The notes: generated by a model not told the origin, from the letters alone. A stretch of DNA of 64,000 bases from Oscillospiraceae bacterium (GCA_902760845.1 CACWHX010000004.1:27367-91366); one strand, 5' to 3'; shown: positions 40,244 to 51,303, counted from the first letter of the stretch. Numbers and translations are program-made.

Positions 40244-41335
40244 ATGAAGAAAGTATTTATGAAAGGCTGCGAGGCCATTGCGGAGGCTGCGGTCCGCGCC
40301 GGGGCGCGTTTTTATGCCGGATACCCCATCACCCCGCAGAATGAGATCCCGGAGTACATGTCCAGAAGAATGCCGCAGGTGGGCGGCGTGTTCCTGCAGG
40401 GCGAGAGCGAGATTGCCTCGGTCACGATGGTCTACGGCGCGGGCGCGGGCGGTACGCGCGCCATGACGTCGTCCTCCAGCGTGGGCATCAGCCTGAAAAG
40501 CGAGGGCATCTCCTATTGCGCGGGCGCGCGCGTGCCGATGGTCTATGTCAACATGCAGCGCGGCGGCCCCGGCGTAGGCACCATCCAGGCGGCGCAGCAG
40601 GATTATTTTCAGGCGACCAGGGCCAGCGGCAACGGCGGCTTCAAAATGATCGTCCTCGCCCCCGCCACCGTGCAGGAGGCCGTGGACATGACCTACCGCG
40701 CGTTCGACCTCGCGGAGCGCGACCGCAATCCGGTTTTGATCCTCGGCGACGGCGTGCTCGGCACGATCATGGAGCCGGTCGTCCTGCCGGAGATGAAGAG
40801 CGACGAGGAGGTCGCCGCGCTGAAGCAGAAGAACCGCGACTGGGCCATCGTCGGCCACAGCCGCGAGGAAAAGCGCGGGTTTATCGACCCCGGCTATTGG
40901 TCTACCGATATGCAGGAGGCGCACTGCGTTTCGCTCAACGAGATGTATGAGCGCTGGCAGAGGGAGGACGTTCAGGTCGAGGAGCTGTATCTGGAGGACG
41001 CCGAACTGGTCTTCGTCGCCTACGGCACGTCGGCGCGCATCGCGAAGAGCGCGCTGAAGCTTCTGCGCGCCGAGGGGCATCGGGTCGGCATGATCCGTCC
41101 GCTGACCGTCTCTCCGTTCCCGGCGGCGTCGTTTGACAAAATCGACTACGCCCGGTGCAAATGCGTCCTCGACATTGAGATGAGCATCCCCGCGCAGATG
41201 ATCTATGATGTGGAGCTCGCGCTGCGGGAGCGCTGCGCCGTGGAGACCTGCCTGAGAAGCGGCGGCAACCTGATCGAGCGCGACGACGTAGTAAAAAAGG
41301 CACATGAGATTCTCAAGGGAGGCGTCGAGCGATGA
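40244..41335 (+). CDS. 2-oxoacid:acceptor oxidoreductase alpha subunit (KorA/VorB type)
   Basis: 363 residues. Pyrimidine-binding domain of a TPP-dependent ferredoxin oxidoreductase: AGYPITPQNEIPEYM (about 27), QGESEIASVTMVYGAGAGG, and MQRGGPGVGTIQAAQQDYF. C-terminal domain with IRPLTVSPFP. Converts a 2-oxoacid plus CoA to acyl-CoA, CO2 and reduced ferredoxin with the other subunits. Substrate (2-oxoglutarate, branched-chain or aromatic 2-oxoacid) cannot be fixed from sequence; the nearby amino-acid genes favour an amino-acid-derived acid. Confidence 0.92.
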   Translation: MKKVFMKGCEAIAEAAVRAGARFYAGYPITPQNEIPEYMSRRMPQVGGVFLQGESEIASVTMVYGAGAGGTRAMTSSSSVGISLKSEGISYCAGARVPMVYVNMQRGGPGVGTIQAAQQDYFQATRASGNGGFKMIVLAPATVQEAVDMTYRAFDLAERDRNPVLILGDGVLGTIMEPVVLPEMKSDEEVAALKQKNRDWAIVGHSREEKRGFIDPGYWSTDMQEAHCVSLNEMYERWQREDVQVEELYLEDAELVFVAYGTSARIAKSALKLLRAEGHRVGMIRPLTVSPFPAASFDKIDYARCKCVLDIEMSIPAQMIYDVELALRERCAVETCLRSGGNLIERDDVVKKAHEILKGGVER

Positions 41336-42066
41336 ATGCAGTTTATACAAGAACCAAAACGCTCAACGGAAATCTGCTGGGCTTTTGCCCCGGCTGCATG
41401 CACGGGACCGTGTTCAAGCTCATTGGCGAGGTGCTGGAGGAGCTGAACATTGACGGCAGGACGGCCTGCATCCTCGGCATTGGCTGCTGCGGTCTCGCGC
41501 AGGAGGTCGTGAGCTATGATCTGGCGACGGCCCCGCATGGCCGCGCGTGCGCCGTGGCCTCCGGCCTGAAGCGGTCCAATCCCGATACCGTGGTGTTCAC
41601 CTATCAGGGCGACGGCGATCTCGCCTCCATCGGCCTCGCGGAGACGCTGCACGCGGCCAACCGCGGCGAAAACATTACGACGATTTTCATCAACAACGGC
41701 ATCTACGGGATGACCGGCGGCCAGATGGCGCCCACCACGCTCGTGGGGATGAAGGCCACGACCGCGCCCGACGGCCGCGACCCCGGCCTGCACGGCTATC
41801 CGCTGCACATGTGCGAGATTCTCAACCAGCTGACGGCGCCGGTCTATCTGGAGCGCGTCTCCTGCAACAATCCCGCAAACGTGCGCAAGACGAAAAACGC
41901 CATTCGCAAGGCGTTTCAGAATCAGCTGGACGGCAAGGGCTATTCCATGGTTGAGGTCGTCACAAGCTGTCCGACCAACTGGGGCCTCAGCCCGGAAAAA
42001 AGTCTGCAATTCCTGGAGGACAACATGCTCAGGGAGTTCCCGCTCGGTGTCCTGAGAGACCGGTAA
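41332..42066 (+). CDS. 2-oxoacid:acceptor oxidoreductase beta subunit, TPP-binding (KorB type)
   Basis: 244 residues. CPGCMHGTVFK near the N-terminus and IGCCGLAQE supply conserved Cys; TPP/Mg motif GDGDLASIG (about 97) with the paired NNGIYGMTGGQMAPTT. Catalytic thiamine subunit. Overlaps korA by four bases and is 17 bases before the gamma gene. Confidence 0.93.
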   Translation: MNAVYTRTKTLNGNLLGFCPGCMHGTVFKLIGEVLEELNIDGRTACILGIGCCGLAQEVVSYDLATAPHGRACAVASGLKRSNPDTVVFTYQGDGDLASIGLAETLHAANRGENITTIFINNGIYGMTGGQMAPTTLVGMKATTAPDGRDPGLHGYPLHMCEILNQLTAPVYLERVSCNNPANVRKTKNAIRKAFQNQLDGKGYSMVEVVTSCPTNWGLSPEKSLQFLEDNMLREFPLGVLRDR

Positions 42067-42083
42067 AAGGAGGAGGGACGAAT

Positions 42084-42641
42084 ATGGAACTGAATCTGAT
42101 GGTGGCCGGCTTTGGCGGCCAGGGCGTGATGATGATCGGCAAGCTCCTGAGCCAGGCGATCTGCGACTCCACGGATTATCACGTCACGTTCTACCCGTCC
42201 TACGGCGCGCAGCAGCGCGGCGGCACGGCCAACTGCTATGTGGTGGCGGCGGACGATGCGGTCGGCTCTCCCAAGCCCTCGATCGTGGATCAGCTGATCG
42301 TGATGAACGACGTATCCATGGTGAAGTTTTCGCCGAATGTGAAGTCCGGCGGCATCATCTTCACGAACAGCTCGCTTGTAAAAAGCGGCGCGGGCAGGGA
42401 GGATGTGACCATCGTGCCCATCCCCGTGACGGAGATTGCCATGGAGCTGGGCAGCCTGAAGGTGCTGAACATCGTCATGCTCGGCGCCTATATCGGCTAT
42501 ACCAATCTGATAGACGAGGACCTGGTGCTGGACTGCATCCTGCGCCTGCTGGGAAAGAAGCCGGAATTTATTGAACTGAACAAGACCGCTTTCGCAAAGG
42601 GCCTTGCCGAGGGCAGGAAGGCGAAGGCGGCGCACACGTAA
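42084..42641 (+). CDS. 2-oxoacid:acceptor oxidoreductase gamma subunit (KorC type)
   Basis: 185 residues, Rossmann-like gamma domain: GFGGQGVMMIGKLL at about 9, SYGAQQRGGTANCYVV, and NIVMLGAYIGYTNL. Binds the CoA-side of the complex. RBS AAAAGGAGGAGG. Confidence 0.93.
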   Translation: MELNLMVAGFGGQGVMMIGKLLSQAICDSTDYHVTFYPSYGAQQRGGTANCYVVAADDAVGSPKPSIVDQLIVMNDVSMVKFSPNVKSGGIIFTNSSLVKSGAGREDVTIVPIPVTEIAMELGSLKVLNIVMLGAYIGYTNLIDEDLVLDCILRLLGKKPEFIELNKTAFAKGLAEGRKAKAAHT

Positions 42642-42659
42642 ACGCGGAAGGAGAGGACT

Positions 42660-43997
42660 ATGGACATTCACGAGATCTATCAGAGCAAGCTGTGCAGCCC
42701 GGCGGAGGCGGTCCAGCTGGTCAAGAGCGGCGACTGGGTGGACTACAGCCAGACCATGTCGTTCCCCGCGGCGCTGGACGCGGCGCTGGCGGCCCGCCGC
42801 GACGAGCTGCGCGACGTGAACGTGCGCAGCGCAATCTCCATGTATCCGGTGCAGGTGGTCGAGCAGGACCCGGAGGGCACGGCGTTTACCTACCATCTCT
42901 GGCACTGCTCCGGACGGGACCGCCAATACATAGATCGGGGCAGGGCGTTCTTCTCACCCATGCTCTTTCGGCACTGCGGCCGCTATTATGAGCGCGGCTA
43001 CGCCAAAGTGAATGTCGCCATGGTCACCGTCGCGCCGATGGACCGGCACGGCTATTTCAGCTTTGGCCTGACCAATTGTGCCCAGCAGGAGCTGATCGAC
43101 GCGGCGGACTATGTGATCGTCGAGGTCAACCCCAACATGCCCTATATCCGCGGCCTGGAGGCCGACGCCATCCACGTTTCCCAGGTGGACCGGATCGTTG
43201 AGAACGACACGCCGCTTTCGTATGCCAGCCCGGTGCAGATCTCCGAGATCGACCGCAAAATCGCCGGCAACATCTTTCCCTATCTGGAGGACGGCATCAC
43301 GCTCCAGCTCGGGATCGGCGGGATGCCGAACGCGCTCGGCAGCCTGATTGCCGAATCGGATCTTCGGGATCTCGGCATGCACACGGAGCTGATGAGCGAC
43401 GGGTATCTGACGCTGTATCAGGCGGGGAAAATCACCAACACAAAAAAGGAGCTGAACCGGGGAAAGGGCGTCTTCGGCATTTGCAACGGCTCCCGGGCGC
43501 TCTACGATTTTCTCGATCAGAACATCGCCATCCTGTCCGCGCCGATGCGCTATATCAACGACCCCGCCGTGATCCGGCAGTTCAGCAAATTTGTGTCCAT
43601 CAACGGCTGCATCGCGATCGACCTCTACGGCCAAGTCTGCTCGGAGACGGCGGGGCTGCGCCAGATCAGCGGGACCGGCGGGCAGCTGGACTTTGTCACC
43701 GGCGCCTTTGAATCCGAGCATGGAAAGGCGTTTCTGGCGACAGCGTCCACCTATACCGACAAAAACGGCGAATTGCACTCCAACATTCTCCCGCACTTTA
43801 CGCGGGGGGATGTAATCACCACGCCGCGCGCGCAGGCGCCCTATCTGGTGACGGAATACGGCGTGGCGAATCTCTCCGGCCGCACCACCTGGGAGCGGGC
43901 GGAGGCCATCATCAACATCGCGCACCCGGACTTTCGGGAGGAGCTGATCCGGGCGGCGGAGACACAGAAGATCTGGAGGCGGAGCAGCCTCCGCTGA
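42660..43997 (+). CDS. Acetyl-CoA hydrolase/transferase family CoA-transferase
   Basis: 445 residues, similar to 4-hydroxybutyrate and butyryl-CoA:acetate CoA-transferases. Motifs: [13 protein letters not shown] (about 220), the catalytic Glu in [16 protein letters not shown], and a C-terminal [13 protein letters not shown]. It would exchange CoA between the acyl-CoA made by the preceding oxidoreductase and acetate, releasing the acid and acetyl-CoA for ATP formation via AckA elsewhere in the window. Substrate preference is inferred. Tightly linked to korC (18 bases). Confidence 0.9.
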   Translation: MDIHEIYQSKLCSPAEAVQLVKSGDWVDYSQTMSFPAALDAALAARRDELRDVNVRSAISMYPVQVVEQDPEGTAFTYHLWHCSGRDRQYIDRGRAFFSPMLFRHCGRYYERGYAKVNVAMVTVAPMDRHGYFSFGLTNCAQQELIDAADYVIVEVNPNMPYIRGLEADAIHVSQVDRIVENDTPLSYASPVQISEIDRKIAGNIFPYLEDGITLQLGIGGMPNALGSLIAESDLRDLGMHTELMSDGYLTLYQAGKITNTKKELNRGKGVFGICNGSRALYDFLDQNIAILSAPMRYINDPAVIRQFSKFVSINGCIAIDLYGQVCSETAGLRQISGTGGQLDFVTGAFESEHGKAFLATASTYTDKNGELHSNILPHFTRGDVITTPRAQAPYLVTEYGVANLSGRTTWERAEAIINIAHPDFREELIRAAETQKIWRRSSLR

Positions 43998-44088
43998 CGA
44001 TCGGCTCCGACCAAATCCAATCGCCTCGCTGCATGGAGGCAGGAAAGCACAGGAGGGAAGAAACGCGGAAAAACAGGAGGTTTGATTC

Positions 44089-45258
44089 ATGAACAAAAAG
44101 CAATCCACAGCAACCATTGCGATTGGCATCGCGTGCGTCTGGATGGGCACCCATTTCGGACCCGGCGTGGCTTCCGGCACGCAGATTCTGACGTACTGGG
44201 TCAAGTACGGTGTTTGGGGCACCGTATGCAGTGTGCTGGCCATGTGCCTGCTGGGCGTGTGCCTGTACTGCTCGATGGAATTCTCCCGCATCTACAGGAC
44301 CTACAACTATGGAGACTGGATTCAGGGTGTCTTCGGCATGAAGTGGGTCACCGTGCTCTTTGACATCTCGTTCATCATCACCATGATGACGGCGCTGGGC
44401 GGCTCGCTGAACGCGATTGCGACGCTGCTGCTTAACCAGTTCGGGCTGAACTACTGGCTGGGCGTGACGCTGGTCATCATCTGCACCGCGCTGCTGTGCG
44501 CGTTCGGGGCGAAGCTTGTCTCCGCCGCATCCACCTACATGATGTATATCGTCGTTGCCGTGCTGGCGCTGATTATCATCCTGTCCGCCTCTACGGGGAA
44601 GCTGAGTCTCTCCGGCGCCCTTGCCAACCAGAGCAGCAACCCGGCCATTACCCCGTCGCTGCCCAGGGCGCTGTGGAGCGCCGTGATCTACGCCGCCTTT
44701 CAGGCGACCGTGATTGCGAACATTTCCTCCGTTGCCGGGCAGCTGCCCAACCGCTCCACCTCCAGAAAGGCCGCCGTGATCGGCATCTGCGGCAACGCGC
44801 TGCTGCTGGTCGTGCTGAGTCTGTTTTTGCTGAGCGCCACGACGCTTCCGGGCTATGATGTCATGGATACCGACGCCAATCCGCTGCCCTTCTACGGCAT
44901 TCTGACCCATCTGGACTTTGGCTGGGCAAAGCTGGTCTATGTCATCACGGTGTTTATCGCCGTGCTGTCCACGGCCGTCGGATTCTGCTTCGGCGGTCTG
45001 GCCCGCTTCTCCAAAATCTACCGCAAGCCCGAGGAAAAGACACCTCTGAAGGACGGCATCCTGGTGGCCGTACTGCTGCTGCTGTGCGCGTTCGCGTCCA
45101 GATTCGGCATCGTAAAGCTGGTCTCCACCGGCTATACCATCCTCGGCTATGTCAATCTGCCGATCCTGATTTTGCCCTCGCTCTTCCTCGCGGGGCGCAA
45201 GATCCGGAAGAGCTACCTGAAGGCGCACAATATCGAAGCGCCCGGGATCGACACGTAA
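44089..45258 (+). CDS. YkvI-family membrane transporter
   Basis: 389 residues with about ten to eleven transmembrane segments. N-terminal GIACVWMGTHFGPGVASGTQ is an unwound-helix type motif of the APC/NSS-like superfamily. Proteins of this family are predicted secondary transporters; substrate unknown. RBS AGGAGG. Being within the 2-oxoacid operon it probably imports the amino acid or oxoacid that is degraded, or exports the product. A paralogue lies at 57176-58360. Confidence 0.82.
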   Translation: MNKKQSTATIAIGIACVWMGTHFGPGVASGTQILTYWVKYGVWGTVCSVLAMCLLGVCLYCSMEFSRIYRTYNYGDWIQGVFGMKWVTVLFDISFIITMMTALGGSLNAIATLLLNQFGLNYWLGVTLVIICTALLCAFGAKLVSAASTYMMYIVVAVLALIIILSASTGKLSLSGALANQSSNPAITPSLPRALWSAVIYAAFQATVIANISSVAGQLPNRSTSRKAAVIGICGNALLLVVLSLFLLSATTLPGYDVMDTDANPLPFYGILTHLDFGWAKLVYVITVFIAVLSTAVGFCFGGLARFSKIYRKPEEKTPLKDGILVAVLLLLCAFASRFGIVKLVSTGYTILGYVNLPILILPSLFLAGRKIRKSYLKAHNIEAPGIDT

Positions 45259-45300
45259 CATCGCGCGTTTCCCGGGAAAAGAGAGGGAGGCGACTGTCCT

Positions 45301-46506
45301 ATCAAAAGATGGCTTTTGGCGGGCCTGGGCGTTTTGTCCATGCTTTCCGCCGGGTTTGTGTATGCGTGGAGCATCCTGTCTGCGCCAATCGCCGCGGAGT
45401 TTCCCGCGTGGAGCAGCGCGCAGCTGTCGCTGACGTTTACGCTGTGCATGACCTTTTTCTGTCTGGGCGGCATCGCCTCCGGAATCCTCGCCAGGCGCAG
45501 ACCGGCAAACGGGAACATCCGGCTTGCGGCGCTGCTGTTTGCCGTCGGATTTTTCATCGCGTCGCGTGCGCAGAGCCTGCCCGTGCTTTATCTGAGCTAC
45601 GGCGTGCTGTGCGGCGGCGCGTCCGGGCTTGCGTATAACGCCGTCATGAACGTCGTTCCCCGCTGGTTCCCGGATCGTATGGGCCTGATTTCCGGCCTGC
45701 TGCTGATGGGCTTTGGCGCCAGCAGCATGGTGATCGGCGCGCTGTTCTCGGCCGTCACGCCGGACCGTGTCGGCGCGTGGCGCGGCTCGCTGCTGGGGCT
45801 TGGCCTCGCGATGGCGGCAGTGCTGTTTGCCGCGTCGTTTTTCCTGAGAGCGCCGGACGGCGGCGCGTCCGGCCCGCAGACGGGGCGCGCCTCCACGGCG
45901 GACTATACCCCGGCGCAGATGCTCCGGCAGAGCGGCTTCTGGTGCCTGTTTTTCTGGGCGATTCTGCTCTCCGGCGTGGGGCTGATCGTGATCTCGCTCT
46001 CCCGCGGGCTGGTGGTCTTCACGTCGGACGGCCTCAGCGCTGGCGCGATTTCGCTGATGGTCGGGCTCATCTCGGTCTGCAACGGACTTGGCCGCATCCT
46101 GTTTGGCGCGCTGTATGACAAAATCGGCCGCAGGCCGACCATGCGGATCGTCACGCTGGCGAATCTTGCCGGGATCGGTCTGATTGCGCTTTCCCTCTCC
46201 GGGGGCGCGGCGTTTCTGGCGGCGGGCTTTGTGTGCGTCGGCTTTGGCTACGGCGGAACGCCTACCATGAACGCCGCGGTCGTCAAGCAATTTTATGGCA
46301 GCGAGAACTACGCCGTCAACTTTTCCATTCTGAACACCAATCTCCTGCCCGCCTCCTTTTTGTCTCCCCTGGGTGCGTCGATGTATGAAAGGACCGGGAC
46401 GTTTTCGGGTGTTCTGCTGTTGCTGGCGGCGCTGGGCTGCGCTGCGTTGGCAGTCAGTTTCTTTGTCAGAGGTCCGAGTGACAGAAAGGAGAAGCAACCG
46501 AAATGA
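45301..46506 (+). CDS. MFS transporter (OFA/oxalate-formate antiporter-like), unusual start codon
   Basis: About 401 residues with 12 membrane segments; GLGVLSMLSAGFVYAWSIL and WFPDRMGLISGLLLMGFGASS match the OFA branch of carboxylate MFS carriers. No ATG, GTG or TTG lies at a usable distance from the GAGGGAGG site (45283-45290). The frame continues upstream to ATC at 45301, ten bases after it, which yields the N-terminus (I/M)KRWLLAGLG seen in relatives. The first TTG (45316) is 25 bases from the RBS. So an AUC start is likely, or the base is a mutation. Probably carries a monocarboxylate such as the operon's product. Confidence 0.82.
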   Translation: MKRWLLAGLGVLSMLSAGFVYAWSILSAPIAAEFPAWSSAQLSLTFTLCMTFFCLGGIASGILARRRPANGNIRLAALLFAVGFFIASRAQSLPVLYLSYGVLCGGASGLAYNAVMNVVPRWFPDRMGLISGLLLMGFGASSMVIGALFSAVTPDRVGAWRGSLLGLGLAMAAVLFAASFFLRAPDGGASGPQTGRASTADYTPAQMLRQSGFWCLFFWAILLSGVGLIVISLSRGLVVFTSDGLSAGAISLMVGLISVCNGLGRILFGALYDKIGRRPTMRIVTLANLAGIGLIALSLSGGAAFLAAGFVCVGFGYGGTPTMNAAVVKQFYGSENYAVNFSILNTNLLPASFLSPLGASMYERTGTFSGVLLLLAALGCAALAVSFFVRGPSDRKEKQPK

Positions 46507-47456
46507 AAATTGCAATGCTGGGAAGCGGCGCCGCCGGAAGCGTGTTTGCCGCCTACCTGAAAAAGGGCGGCGCCGACGACATTACGCTGATCGACCTGTA
46601 TCAGCAGCATATGGATGCCGTCGCGGAACGGGGACTTACCCTGAAGTGCCCGGACGGGGAATTCACACTGACCGGCTTCAAAACCGCGCGCTCCGCCGAA
46701 GCCGTCGGCATCGTGGACATCCTGATCGTCATGGTAAAGAGCACCCAGACAGAGGCGGCGGTAAGCGGCGCTGCGTGCTGCATCGGCCCGGAGACGGTTG
46801 TCGTCTCGCTTCAGAACGGTCTCGGCAACGAGGTCGCGCTTCAGAAATTTGTTCCGTCGGGCCGCATCCTGTTCGGCAGCGGCAACATGGGCACCGAGCT
46901 TCCGGAGCCGGGCGTCTGTGTGGCGAAGCCGCACGAGGGCACCAACATGTACTTTGGCCCGTGCGAAATGAACGCGCTGACCGAGCGGGCCGGCCGCTAT
47001 CTGGAAACCTGCTTTCGCACCGGCGGCCTCTGCCCGCAGTTTTGTGAGGACGTCCGACCGTTCGTGTGGAAAAAGGCCACGTCCAACAGCGGCAACAATA
47101 CCGTCTGCGCAATCCTGCGCCTGAAGATCAAGGAAGCCAACGACGACCCCTACGGCATGGCGCTCATCAACGGGATCTGGAGGGAGGCCGCCGACGTTGC
47201 GGAGGCGCTCGGCATCCCCGGCATCTGGGAGTACATTCAGGAGGATGCGCCCAAAATCGTGGCGAGCCTGGGCGACTATTACCCGTCCATGGCGCAGGAC
47301 ATGCTGATGAACGCGCGCCAGACCGAGGTCGATTCGCTGACCGGGGCCATCTCCTATTATGGGAAGCAGGTCGGCGTCCCAACCCCCACGTGCGACACGC
47401 TCACGCTGGTTGTGAAGGCGATCCAGGGCAACTACGACAAACAGTATTTTGCATAA
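46503..47456 (+). CDS. Ketopantoate reductase-like (PanE/ApbA family) oxidoreductase
   Basis: 317 residues. N-terminal NAD(P) site MLGSGAAGSVFAAYL, MVKSTQT, SLQNGLGNE, a catalytic Lys in VWKKATSNSGNNT (about 192), and C-terminal helices with MLMNARQTEVDSLTG. True PanE makes pantoate, but members in catabolic operons often reduce other 2-oxoacids to 2-hydroxyacids. Given its place at the end of the 2-oxoacid operon, reduction of that oxoacid to dispose of reductant is likely (inference). Overlaps the MFS gene by four bases. Confidence 0.85.
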   Translation: MKIAMLGSGAAGSVFAAYLKKGGADDITLIDLYQQHMDAVAERGLTLKCPDGEFTLTGFKTARSAEAVGIVDILIVMVKSTQTEAAVSGAACCIGPETVVVSLQNGLGNEVALQKFVPSGRILFGSGNMGTELPEPGVCVAKPHEGTNMYFGPCEMNALTERAGRYLETCFRTGGLCPQFCEDVRPFVWKKATSNSGNNTVCAILRLKIKEANDDPYGMALINGIWREAADVAEALGIPGIWEYIQEDAPKIVASLGDYYPSMAQDMLMNARQTEVDSLTGAISYYGKQVGVPTPTCDTLTLVVKAIQGNYDKQYFA

Positions 47457-47475
47457 AATCCGATATACAGACTCG

Positions 47476-47515
47476 CGAAGCGGACGAGACATTGTCTCGT
47501 CCGCTTCGTGTTTTT
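47476..47515 (+). terminator. Terminator of the 2-oxoacid operon
   Basis: 15-bp perfect stem (47476-47490 with 47494-47508), loop ATT, tail TGTTTTT. Confidence 0.95.
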
Positions 47516-47528
47516 GTGCGGCGCCCTG

Positions 47529-47557
47529 TTTACATTGGAGTGAAATTGTGGTACACT
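47529..47557 (+). promoter_or_regulatory. Promoter of prfA
   Basis: TTTACA (47529-47534), 17-bp spacer, TACACT (47552-47557), 33 bp before the GTG start. Confidence 0.65.
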
Positions 47558-47589
47558 AACCGGGCACGAAACGAGAGGAGGGGACAGCC

Positions 47590-48653
<1,064 letters not shown>

Positions 48654-48657
<4 letters not shown>

Positions 48658-49856
48658 ACACACAGATTATCACGACGCAGCTTTCTGCGGCGGCGGAAAT
48701 TTTGCGGCACGGCGGCCTCGTCGCCGTGCCGACAGAGACGGTCTACGGCCTCGCGGCCAACGGCATGGACCCCGCGGCCGTTGCGCGAATCTATCAGGTC
48801 AAGGGGCGGCCGGAGGCAAAGCCCCTGTCGCTGATGGTGCGGGATGCGTCCGCCATGGCGCGCTGCTGTGTCGATGTGCCGCAGGCGGCGTATGCGTTGG
48901 CGGATCGCTTCTGGCCGGGACCGCTCACCATCGTGCTGCGCGCGGGGGACGCCGTGCCGGAGCTTGTCCGCGCCGGGGGAGAGACGGTCGGGCTTCGCTG
49001 CCCGGACCATCCCGTGACGCTGGAGCTGCTGCGCCTGGCGGGGACGCCGCTCGCGGCGCCCTCGGCAAATCCCTCCGGCGAGCCCAGTCCCGGGACGGCG
49101 GACGAGGTGCTCCGATATTTTAACGGCAGGATCGACGCCGTGATCGACGGCGGCGCGTGCGCGCTCGGCAGGGAGTCCACCGTTGCGGACCTGTCGCAGA
49201 CGCCGTATCGCATCCTGCGCGTGGGCGCGCTTCCGGAGACGGAGATCTGGGATGCTTTGGCCCGGCGCCTGCGGGTGATCGGCATCACCGGCGGGACCGG
49301 CTGCGGCAAGACGACGGCGCTGCAGGCGCTGGCGGCGCGCGGCGCGCGCATCATCGACTGCGACGCGGTCTATCATGACCTGCTGCAGACGAGCGCGCCC
49401 ATGCTGCGGGAGATCGACGCGCGCTTCCCCGGCGTGGTGGAAAACGGCGCTCTGCGGCGAAAAAAGCTCGGCGCGGTCGTCTTCGGCGACGCTGCCGCGC
49501 TCGCGGACCTGAGCGCCATTACACACCGCTATGTCCGCGCCGCGGTCGATGCGCTTTTGCGCGATTGGGCGCGGCAGGGCGGGACGCTGGCCGCCATTGA
49601 CGCCATCGCGCTGATCGAAAGCGGCGTTTCAGATCGGTGTCAGACCGTGATCGGCGTGGTCGCCCCGCGCGAGGCGCGCATCCGGCGCCTGATGGCGCGG
49701 GAGAGCATTTCCCGCGAATACGCCGCCGCGCGCATCGACGCGCAGAAGCCGAACGAATGGTTTGCGGCGCACTGCGACCGCGTGCTGGACAACAGCGGCA
49801 CGCTGGAAGCGTTTCAGGAGCTATGTCATCAAACGATACAGGAGGTATTGCAATGA
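48654..49856 (+). CDS. Sua5/TsaC L-threonylcarbamoyladenylate synthase fused to dephospho-CoA kinase
   Basis: 400 residues in two domains. Residues 1-200: Sua5/YrdC fold with GGLVAVPTETVYGLAANG, KGRPEAKPLSL, SANPSGEPSPGT and RESTVADL, needed for the t6A modification of tRNA. Residues 205-400: CoaE P-loop kinase with GITGGTGCGKTT (213-220), IIDCDAVYHDLL and RLMARESIS, the last step of CoA synthesis. The C-terminal Sua5 extension domain is missing, replaced by CoaE. Reading frame is uninterrupted, so this is a real fusion. Lies between prfA and an aminopeptidase gene, overlapping both by four bases. Confidence 0.92.
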
Positions 49857-51253
49857 GCAACGAAAACAACGAGTGGCGCGACAAGCTGTTTTATCAGCAG
49901 AAGAACGGGTATGATCTCATCGACGCGGAGGAGTCGAAGCTGGCCTACGCCTATTGCGAGGGGTACAAGCAGTTTCTGAACGCCGCGCGCACCGAACGCG
50001 AGGCCGTGCGCGCCGCCATCGCGCTCGCGGAGGAGGCGGGCTTCGTGCCGTATGAGCCGGGCATGACGCTCCAGCCGGGGACGAAGGTCTATTCCAGCAA
50101 CCGCGGCAAGGCGCTGATGCTGGCGGTCCTGGGCCGCCGCCCGCTGGACGCGGGGTGCGTGATTGCCGGCGCGCACGTGGATGCGCCGCGCATTGACCTC
50201 AAGCAGCTCCCGCTGTATGAGGATACGGAGATGGCTTATTTCAAAACGCACTACTACGGCGGAATCAAGAAATATCAATGGGTAACGATCCCGCTGGAGC
50301 TGCACGGCGTCGTCGCGCTAAAAAGCGGCGATGTGATCGACGTAGTCATCGGCCGCGCGCCGGATGAGCCGCAGTTTGTCATCACCGATCTGCTGCCGCA
50401 CCTCGCCGCCGACCAGATGCGCAAGACGCTCTCCGAGGGGATCACCGGCGAGGGACTGAATATCCTGATCGGCAGCGTGCCCTATGCCGACGAGGGGAAG
50501 GACCGCGTCAAGCTCGCCATTCTCTCGCTGCTGCACGACGATTACGGCATCACGGAGGAGGATTTCCTGTCCGCCGAGCTGACGGCCGTGCCCGCGTTTG
50601 AAGCGCGCGACATCGGCTTTGACCGCAGCATGATCGGCGCATACGGGCACGACGACCGCGTCTGCGCGTATGCGGAGCTGCGCGCGATCCTCGATCTCGG
50701 CGTACCGGAGCGCACGGCGGTGTGCATCCTGGCGGACAAGGAGGAGATCGGCTCCGAGGGCGTGTCGGGCATGAAATCCCGCGCGTTTGAGACGTTTATG
50801 GCCGATCTCTGCGAACAGCAGGACGTGCCGCTGCGCCGCTGCTTTGAAAAGAGCTTCTGCATCTCTGCGGACGTGTGCAACGCCTTTGACCCCAATTTTC
50901 CGGAGGTCAGCGAAAAGCGCAACGAGGCGAAGATCAACTACGGCATGGGCATCTGCAAGTTCACCGGCGCGCGCGGCAAGTCCGGCACGAGCGACGCCTC
51001 CGCCGAGGTCGTGGCGCACCTGCGCCGCCTCTTTGCCGACGCCGGCGTCGTCTGGCAGCTGGTGGAGCTGGGCAAGGTCGATCAGGGCGGCGGCGGCACC
51101 ATCGCCAAATATATGGCCGAGCGGAATATCGACACCATCGACGCCGGCGTCCCGGTGCTGAGCATGCACGCGCCGTTCGAGACCGTCGCGAAGTTTGACT
51201 GCTGGATGACGTATAAAGGCGTTCTCGCGGCCTACCAGGAAGGCGCGGAATGA
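49853..51253 (+). CDS. M18 family aminopeptidase
   Basis: 466 residues, typical M18 length. Metal ligands visible in AGAHVDAPRIDL (His/Asp), DDRVCAYAEL, ADKEEIGSEG (Glu pair) and the final SMHAPFETV (His). Tetrahedral zinc aminopeptidase of the cytosol, probably acting on N-terminal acidic or neutral residues of peptides. RBS GGAGG five bases before the ATG, which overlaps the preceding stop. Terminator downstream. Confidence 0.92.
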   Translation: MSNENNEWRDKLFYQQKNGYDLIDAEESKLAYAYCEGYKQFLNAARTEREAVRAAIALAEEAGFVPYEPGMTLQPGTKVYSSNRGKALMLAVLGRRPLDAGCVIAGAHVDAPRIDLKQLPLYEDTEMAYFKTHYYGGIKKYQWVTIPLELHGVVALKSGDVIDVVIGRAPDEPQFVITDLLPHLAADQMRKTLSEGITGEGLNILIGSVPYADEGKDRVKLAILSLLHDDYGITEEDFLSAELTAVPAFEARDIGFDRSMIGAYGHDDRVCAYAELRAILDLGVPERTAVCILADKEEIGSEGVSGMKSRAFETFMADLCEQQDVPLRRCFEKSFCISADVCNAFDPNFPEVSEKRNEAKINYGMGICKFTGARGKSGTSDASAEVVAHLRRLFADAGVVWQLVELGKVDQGGGGTIAKYMAERNIDTIDAGVPVLSMHAPFETVAKFDCWMTYKGVLAAYQEGAE

Positions 51254-51276
51254 CTGATATTTGAAACTTTTCCGGT

Positions 51277-51303
51277 AAAAACGGGCGAGAACCGCCCGTT
51301 TTT
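51277..51303 (+). terminator. Terminator after the M18 aminopeptidase gene
   Basis: 11-bp stem (51277-51287 with 51293-51303) including AAAAA/TTTTT, loop AGAAC. Confidence 0.85.
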
